Origin: Nocardiopsis sp. CNT312
GTDB lineage: Bacteria > Actinomycetota > Actinomycetes > Streptosporangiales > Streptosporangiaceae
Reading direction: 5' to 3'
NCBI RefSeq assembly: GCF_000515115.1
Contig: NZ_AZXF01000011.1
Coordinates: 172,704-236,703, forward strand
Length of the DNA: 64,000 bases
In this document: in pieces, positions 61,291 through 64,000 of the stretch
How positions within the stretch are numbered: position 1 is the stretch's first letter
Layout of the letters: each line of letters opens with the position of its first letter
Notes under the pieces: generated by a model
The model's database searches: none
What the model saw: the letters and a program-made list of their open reading frames with translations, nothing else
Told to the model about the DNA's origin: nothing
Position numbers and translations under genes: made by a program

Positions 61291-63661
61291 CCAGCGTCCC
61301 GGGGAGGGGTCCGGCCCCGACGACGGGTCCCGGATCTCCGAGGTGTCGGGAAACGCCGTCCAGGCCGGGCGGGTCCACGGCGGGGTGCACTTCCACACCT
61401 CCGACCCCGCGCCGGGGCCGGTCCCCCGCCAGCTCCCGGCCGACGTGCCCGGCTTCGTCAACCGGGTGGGCGAACTGGAGGTGCTCAGCTCGCGGCTGCG
61501 CGACGGGGACGGCGGGGGCGCCCTCCACCTGATCACCGGCACCGCCGGGGTGGGCAAGACCGCTCTGGCCCTGCACTGGGCGCACCGGGTCAGCCCGCGC
61601 TTCCCCGACGGACAGCTCCACGTCGACCTGCGCGGGTACGGCCCCGGGCTGCCCGCCGTCCCGGCCCAGGTCCTGGACCGGTTCCTGCGCGCCCTGGGCG
61701 TCCCCGCCGACGCGGTGCCGCCCGACACCGACAGCCGGGCGGCGCTGTACCGGTCGCTGCTCGCCGAACGCAGGGTGCTCGTCCTGCTCGACAACGCCGC
61801 CTCCGCCGCCCAGGTGCGCCCGCTCCTGCCCGGATCCTCCGATTCGGTGGTGCTGGTGACCAGCCGCGACCGCCTGTCCGGGCTGGTGGCTCGCCAGGGC
61901 GCGCGGCGCCTGCCGGTCCGCACGCTCAGCCCCGAGCAGGCCGTGGACCTGCTCACCGGGGTGATCGGCGGCCACCGCGAGACCGACACACCGCACGAGG
62001 TCGCCGAACTGGCCCACCTGTGCGGGCAACTGCCCCTGGCGCTGCGCATCGCCGCGGAACGGGCGGCGAGCCGCCCGCACATGCCGCTGCACGACCTCAT
62101 CCAGGACCTGCGCGACGAGTCGGCGCTGTGGGACACCCTGGCGACCGACGACGAGGAGGAGGCCCACGCGGTCCGCTCGGTCTTCGCCTGGTCCTACCGG
62201 GTGCTGGAGGAGCGGGCGGCACGGCTCTTCCGGCTGCTGGGCCTGCACCCGGGGACCGACTTCGGCACCGACGCGGCGGCGGTGCTGGCCGACACGGCCG
62301 AGCGGGAGGCCCGGCGGACCCTGGACCTGCTGGTGGGCGCACACCTGGTGGAGCAGACCGGACCCGACCGGTTCCGCTTCCACGATTTGCTGCGCTCCTA
62401 CTCCCAGGCCCAGCTGCGGCAGGAGGAGTCCCCCGGCGCCCGGGAGGCCGCGCTGGAGCGGCTGCTGCGGTGGTATCTGGCCAGCGCCGACGCGGCCGCC
62501 CGCACCTGCGGCTCCCACCTGCGCCACCTGGCTCCGGAGGACCTGCCGGAGGCAGCCGCGCGGAGCTTCGCCGACCCCGCCTCGGCACTGCGCTGGTTCG
62601 AACGCGAGCACGCCGCCCTCACCGCGTGCGTGCGGGCCGCCGACTCCGCGGGGCTGCCCGGAACCGTCTGGCGGCTGGCCGCGGTGCTGCGCCACTTCCA
62701 CGTCTTCCACGTACCCGCGGCCGAGTGGGAGGCCGTCGGCGCAGCCGGGCTGGCCGCCGCCCGCGACGAGGGCCGGCCGGACGCCGAGGCCGACCTGCTG
62801 GAGGCCCTGGGGATCGCCCGCGTGCAGGCGAACCGTGTCGAGGAGGCCCTCGGCCACCACGAGCGGGCACTGGCCCTGCGCCGAGCGGGGGGCGACGCCT
62901 TCGGCGAGGCGATGTCGCTGAACGCCCTGGGCCTGGTCCACCTGCGCGCCCATCGCCTGGAACGGGCACACCGCCTGTTCGGGGAGGCACTGTGCCTGAC
63001 CCGTGGACTCGGTGAGCGCCTCTGGGAGGGGGTCGCCCTGGGCAACCTGGCTGCGGTGGCGCTGCGCTCGGGCGAGGCCCGGGAGGCGGCGGCGCTGTGC
63101 GAGCGGGCGCTGGCCGTGCACCGCGAGACCGGCGACCGGATCACCGAGTTCGCCACCCTGGCCTGCCTGGGGGCGGCCTGGGGCGAGCTGGGCGGGCACG
63201 ACCGGGCGCTGGGCGTCCTCCAGGAGGCGCTGAAGGCGGCACGGGATCCGGGCGACCCCGTCCACGAGGGCTACGCCCTGCTGCAACTGGGCCATCTGCG
63301 GGCCCGGCTCGGCGAGGCCGACGAGGCCTTAGTCGCCTACCACCACGCCGCCGCCCTGCACCGCCGGGTCGCCGACCGGCGCCGCGAGGCGGAGTCCTTC
63401 GAGGGGGTGGGCACGGTCTACCGGGACCTGGGGCTGCGGGAGGAGTCGGCGCGCTTTCTGCACCAGGCCGCGGCCGGGTACCGCGCGTGCGGCGACCGCT
63501 GGCGGCTGGCGGTGTGCCTGCACCGCCGGGCCGCCGTGCTGGAGGCGATGGGTGGGCACGGGCGAGCGCGGGAGCACCGGGCCGAGGCGCTGGAGCTGCT
63601 GGAGGGCTTCGACGATCCCGAGGCGCTGTCCCTGCGGGAGGAGCTCGCCGAACCGGGGTGA
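61283..63661 (+). CDS. STAND NTPase with C-terminal TPR repeats
   Basis: 792 aa. A short N-terminal motif, SGNAVQAGRVHGGVHFH, seen at the front of many actinobacterial STAND proteins, precedes an NB-ARC-like ATPase: Walker A GTAGVGKTAL, Walker B VLVLLDNAAS, then VLVTSRDRL. At least six tetratricopeptide repeats follow (LGNLAAVALRSGEAREAAAL and similar). No OmpR-type DNA-binding domain is present, so it is not an AfsR-type activator. GTG at 61283 overlaps the DUF6879 gene. The domain order suits a conflict-sensor or signalling scaffold; the effector, if any, is not encoded here. Confidence 0.85.
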   Translation: MPDQRPGEGSGPDDGSRISEVSGNAVQAGRVHGGVHFHTSDPAPGPVPRQLPADVPGFVNRVGELEVLSSRLRDGDGGGALHLITGTAGVGKTALALHWAHRVSPRFPDGQLHVDLRGYGPGLPAVPAQVLDRFLRALGVPADAVPPDTDSRAALYRSLLAERRVLVLLDNAASAAQVRPLLPGSSDSVVLVTSRDRLSGLVARQGARRLPVRTLSPEQAVDLLTGVIGGHRETDTPHEVAELAHLCGQLPLALRIAAERAASRPHMPLHDLIQDLRDESALWDTLATDDEEEAHAVRSVFAWSYRVLEERAARLFRLLGLHPGTDFGTDAAAVLADTAEREARRTLDLLVGAHLVEQTGPDRFRFHDLLRSYSQAQLRQEESPGAREAALERLLRWYLASADAAARTCGSHLRHLAPEDLPEAAARSFADPASALRWFEREHAALTACVRAADSAGLPGTVWRLAAVLRHFHVFHVPAAEWEAVGAAGLAAARDEGRPDAEADLLEALGIARVQANRVEEALGHHERALALRRAGGDAFGEAMSLNALGLVHLRAHRLERAHRLFGEALCLTRGLGERLWEGVALGNLAAVALRSGEAREAAALCERALAVHRETGDRITEFATLACLGAAWGELGGHDRALGVLQEALKAARDPGDPVHEGYALLQLGHLRARLGEADEALVAYHHAAALHRRVADRRREAESFEGVGTVYRDLGLREESARFLHQAAAGYRACGDRWRLAVCLHRRAAVLEAMGGHGRAREHRAEALELLEGFDDPEALSLREELAEPG

Positions 63662-63772
63662 GCGGTGGGGCATGAGGGACTGGACATCGGGTGTTTCCGG
63701 GTACGCGAGCCCGGAACAGGTCATGGTGGTGTCATACCGTCGTAGCAACATCACAGGTCACAGGGGTTGCTC

Positions 63773-64000
63773 ATGCCAGAACGACGGATGCTCACCCTCG
63801 CTGAACGCGAGGAGATCGCGCTCGCCAACGCGCGAGGAGAAGGCGTACGAGCCATCGCCCGGCTGGTCGGCCGGGACCAGTCGGTGATCAGCCGCGAGCT
63901 GGCCCGCAACACCAGCAAGCGCGGCTACCGGGCCACCACCGCCCACCAACGCGCCAAGGCCCGCCGGGCCCGCCCCCAACAGCGCTTGATGGACACCGAC
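63773..64000 (+). mobile_element. IS30-family transposase, 5' part (runs off the right edge)
   Basis: ATG at 63773 opens MLTLAEREEIALANARGEGV (after a short MPER-R start), followed by RAIARLVGRDQSVISRELAR and NTSKRGYRATTAHQRAKARR, the helix-turn-helix N-terminus of IS30 transposases. The catalytic DDE part lies outside the window. The left inverted repeat could not be identified without the other end. Confidence 0.9.

Noticed and set aside
1..64000. tRNA, rRNA and riboswitch genes
   Set aside because: No T-loop type GGTTCGAATCC sequences, rRNA cores or recognisable riboswitch aptamers were noticed by eye; a covariance-model scan would be decisive.

Overview
The window is high-GC actinomycete DNA. 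GTG starts and ATGA/GTGA stop-start overlaps are frequent, and it carries a ThyX thymidylate synthase, a TrpE-TrpG fusion, DUF397/Scr1-type remnants and gamma-butyrolactone signalling remnants. A filamentous actinobacterium, plausibly Nocardiopsaceae or a relative, fits best. The genus cannot be proven from the sequence alone.

Layout. (1) 0-7.9 kb is chromosomal housekeeping: a truncated sugar-nucleotide pyrophosphorylase/phosphomannomutase, a CDP-alcohol phosphatidyltransferase, a translationally coupled CstA / small CC-ended protein / ArsA-like ATPase operon, and a flavin amine oxidase. (2) 8.3-9.6 kb is a graveyard of IS4- and IS630-like transposase fragments with an expanded GGGCA repeat. 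(3) 9.6-34.1 kb is an arsenic island that looks biosynthetic. (4) 34.1-37.0 kb holds IS630 and IS3 remnants, an ECF sigma factor with a membrane partner, and a decayed XRE/DUF397 pair. (5) 37.6-54.6 kb is a second, tightly coupled minus-strand biosynthetic cluster of unknown product. It encodes two sugar-type dehydrogenases, an isomerase, an M20 hydrolase, an Ldh2 reductase, two DegT aminotransferases, UbiA, a FAD oxidoreductase, an AMP ligase, a CoA-transferase/AMP-ligase fusion and a methyltransferase. (6) 54.8-59.9 kb holds a secreted crystallin-like protein, intein-split ThyX and attenuated trpEG. (7) 60.4-64 kb holds a DUF6879/STAND-TPR module and the start of an IS30 transposase.

The most interesting part is 15.5-26.9 kb. 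An operon encodes an unknown protein, an SDR, an EPSP-synthase homologue (AroA), an independent phosphoglycerate mutase homologue (GpmI), a phosphonopyruvate decarboxylase homologue (Ppd) and a PhnD-PhnC-PhnE transporter. It is followed by a small CC-containing protein and close homologues of fosfomycin kinase (FomA) and hydroxypropylphosphonate epoxidase (HppE/Fom4). No PEP mutase is present. AroA-GpmI-Ppd without PEP mutase is the gene signature proposed for organoarsenical biosynthesis in Streptomyces (PEP + arsenate to arsenoenolpyruvate, then arsonopyruvate, then arsonoacetaldehyde). The trio is surrounded by three ArsR-type regulators (one fused to an arsenate reductase, one to an ArsN-type acetyltransferase), an ArsP-type permease, ArsO-type flavoproteins and an MFS exporter. 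I infer that the island makes an arsonate natural product in which fosfomycin-type late enzymes act on the arsenic analogue. A disrupted TetR/ScbR-like receptor and an AfsA-like remnant suggest former gamma-butyrolactone control. The same CAACAGC-N4-GCTGTTG operator lies before the ArsR-ArsP pair and before the CC protein that leads to fomA/hppE, suggesting one arsenic-responsive regulon.
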